The notes beneath the pieces are model-generated. The model was not told the DNA's origin, did no database searches, and saw only the letters and a list, made by a program, of their open reading frames with translations. A stretch of DNA of 64,000 nt from Elioraea sp. (lineage in GTDB: Bacteria; Pseudomonadota; Alphaproteobacteria; Acetobacterales; Acetobacteraceae), in NCBI RefSeq assembly GCF_022842375.1, contig NZ_JALHPR010000003.1:124001-188000 (forward strand), in the 5' to 3' direction. The number at the start of each line of letters is the position of its first letter. The stretch's first letter is position 1. Made by a program: the position numbers and the translations under genes. This document shows, piece by piece, positions 63,028-64,000 of this stretch.

Positions 63028-64000
63028 CACGACAGGCACTCAAGCTCGAGCGTGAGGTTGCCCGGCGTGCCGGACGGGCTCGTCATCACAACCTGAAGGA
63101 TGCGGTCGGTCGTGCCGGTCTTGGCCATGGTGTTTGCGCCACTGGCGGTCGAGCGCGCGGGCGTGGTCGTGACCGCGATCGCCGACAGGCCGGTGATCGA
63201 CGCGGCATTTGTCGCGGTCCAGTCGGCCGCGCCGGTCTTGTCGGCGATCTGGACGTTCGCGGTCACGCTCCCGGTGTCGGTGTAGGCGATGGCGGCGATG
63301 ATCGTGCCGATGCTGACATTTTCCAGCAGAATGCGATCGGTGCGCGCGGTGGGCGCGGGTATGTCGATGCGCACGGTGAAGGGGCGGCCGGGCATGTCGC
63401 GAAGCGCATCGCCGCGCACGCGCTTCGGGCGCCCCGCGTCGTCAGCATCGGAGAAGGCAAGGAAGTCAGCCGCCGGGTTGATCGTGGCGTCAGGCTCGCC
63501 GGCGGGATCGTAGACGCCGACCAGGCGATGCAGCGCCACGGCGCCGCTGCCGTCGGTGTGGATCTCGGTGTCGACGAACAGCAGGCCGCCGGAGGCGATC
63601 GTGCGTGCAGGGTTGACCCCGCCGCCCAGCACGAAGCCGGAGAAGCTCGGCGTGCGATCCGCGCCCGTGGCCGTCAGCTCGTAGCGGACGCCGTAGACGC
63701 TGTTTGCGGCCAGACCGGTGACGGTCGGCGCGCTGATGGTGGTGTTGCCGCCCAGCGCGAGCTTGATGACGGTGCCGCCGGTGAGCCCCGTCGCCTGGTA
63801 GGTGGCTGTCGGCGAGGCGGAGACGATCGGCGCGGCAGCCGATGCACCGATCGCCGCCTTGCCGTCGAGGGCGCCTTGCAGCCCCGCAACGTCGGCGATG
63901 GTGGCAAGGCCCAGCACCTGCGCGACGGTGCGGCGACGGCTGTTCGTGCCGTCGTCGGTCTCGATCTGGTCGGTGCGGGCGGCGCTTCCGGTCGCGAGAA
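63027..64000 (-). CDS. Phage fibre-module protein, N-terminus outside window
   Basis: At least 323 residues are visible and the frame is open to the right edge (ATGSAARTDQIETDDGTNSR, then RRRTVAQVLGLATIADVAGL), so it starts beyond 64000. The visible part is beta-rich, Thr/Ala/Gly-rich and without enzyme motifs. The TDQIETDDGTNSR segment resembles the repeat-type N-terminal regions of tail fibres. Overlaps the next gene's start by one base. Confidence 0.65.
   Translation of the reverse strand, partial: LATGSAARTDQIETDDGTNSRRRTVAQVLGLATIADVAGLQGALDGKAAIGASAAAPIVSASPTATYQATGLTGGTVIKLALGGNTTISAPTVTGLAANSVYGVRYELTATGADRTPSFSGFVLGGGVNPARTIASGGLLFVDTEIHTDGSGAVALHRLVGVYDPAGEPDATINPAADFLAFSDADDAGRPKRVRGDALRDMPGRPFTVRIDIPAPTARTDRILLENVSIGTIIAAIAYTDTGSVTANVQIADKTGAADWTATNAASITGLSAIAVTTTPARSTASGANTMAKTGTTDRILQVVMTSPSGTPGNLTLELECLS

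Larger units (their letters stand above)
47681..64000. mobile_element. Prophage arm (siphovirus-type tail region), right end outside window
   Basis: From tRNA-Pro to the window edge all genes are on the minus strand, tightly packed with overlapping stops and starts. They include recognisable tail proteins (head closure, HK97-gp10, DUF3168, tail tube, chaperone pair, tape measure, J-like tip). The base composition of 60-63 kb is visibly less GC-rich than the chromosome. No integrase, terminase, portal or capsid lies in the window. A degenerate element or gene-transfer agent is not excluded, but an intact or recent prophage fits best because every visible frame is open. Confidence 0.88.

Overview
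The window is a high-GC (about 70%) bacterial chromosome segment that reads like an alphaproteobacterium of the Acetobacterales/Rhodospirillales type. Supporting signs are DppABCDF-type peptide importers with Tat or Sec binding proteins, a MetA/MetY methionine route, PssA/Psd phospholipid synthesis, PEP-CTERM proteins and an adjacent cytochrome b561/cytochrome c' pair. The genus cannot be fixed from the sequence alone.

Layout. 1-573: a GntR/FCD regulator (minus strand, runs off the left edge), divergent from an M20 amidohydrolase. 2.1-7.9 kb: first complete peptide ABC importer (binding protein, two permeases, two ATPases), followed by an aspartoacylase-like deacylase on the minus strand. 9.0-18.1 kb: an M81 (MlrC-like) metallopeptidase, a second complete importer, a SelA-like PLP enzyme and an EamA exporter, nearly all with overlapping start and stop codons. 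18.1-19.7 kb: a winged-helix/TPR regulator. 19.7-22.1 kb: metA and metY on the minus strand; metA carries a glutamate that predicts acetyl-CoA use. 22.3-23.7 kb: a PEP-CTERM protein and a papain-like cysteine peptidase candidate. 23.9-29.5 kb: third complete peptide importer. 29.6-31.0 kb: a second, larger PEP-CTERM protein. 31.2-36.2 kb: soluble chemoreceptor, M35-like metallopeptidase, DUF3047 protein, dienelactone hydrolase and FAD oxidoreductase. 36.4-39.2 kb: two CoA-transferase family I-like subunits and a CaiB family III CoA-transferase. 39.3-47.5 kb: ABC exporter, pssA-psd, a LysM protein, a membrane protein, the cytochrome pair and a LOG-family hydrolase. 47.6 kb: tRNA-Pro(CGG).

From tRNA-Pro to the right edge every gene is on the minus strand and phage-like, so the region is one arm of a siphovirus-type prophage. 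Read in transcription order (right to left) it holds fibre-like proteins, a small membrane protein, head closure, HK97-gp10, DUF3168, tail tube, a tail chaperone pair, tape measure, a tail-tip cassette with a peptidase-like protein, a J-like tip protein, and small accessory genes including a metallophosphoesterase. Capsid, portal, terminase and integrase are not in the window.

The best single observation is at the tail chaperone pair. A G_GGA_AAC slippery heptamer sits directly before the TGA of the upstream gene, and a -1 shift opens straight into a DUF4035/gpT-like frame. This is a lambda G/GT-type programmed frameshift visible base by base. Other notable points are a probable CTG start in the first oppD, perfect hairpins between binding-protein and permease genes in two of the three importers, and a phage gene that appears to end antisense inside the tRNA.
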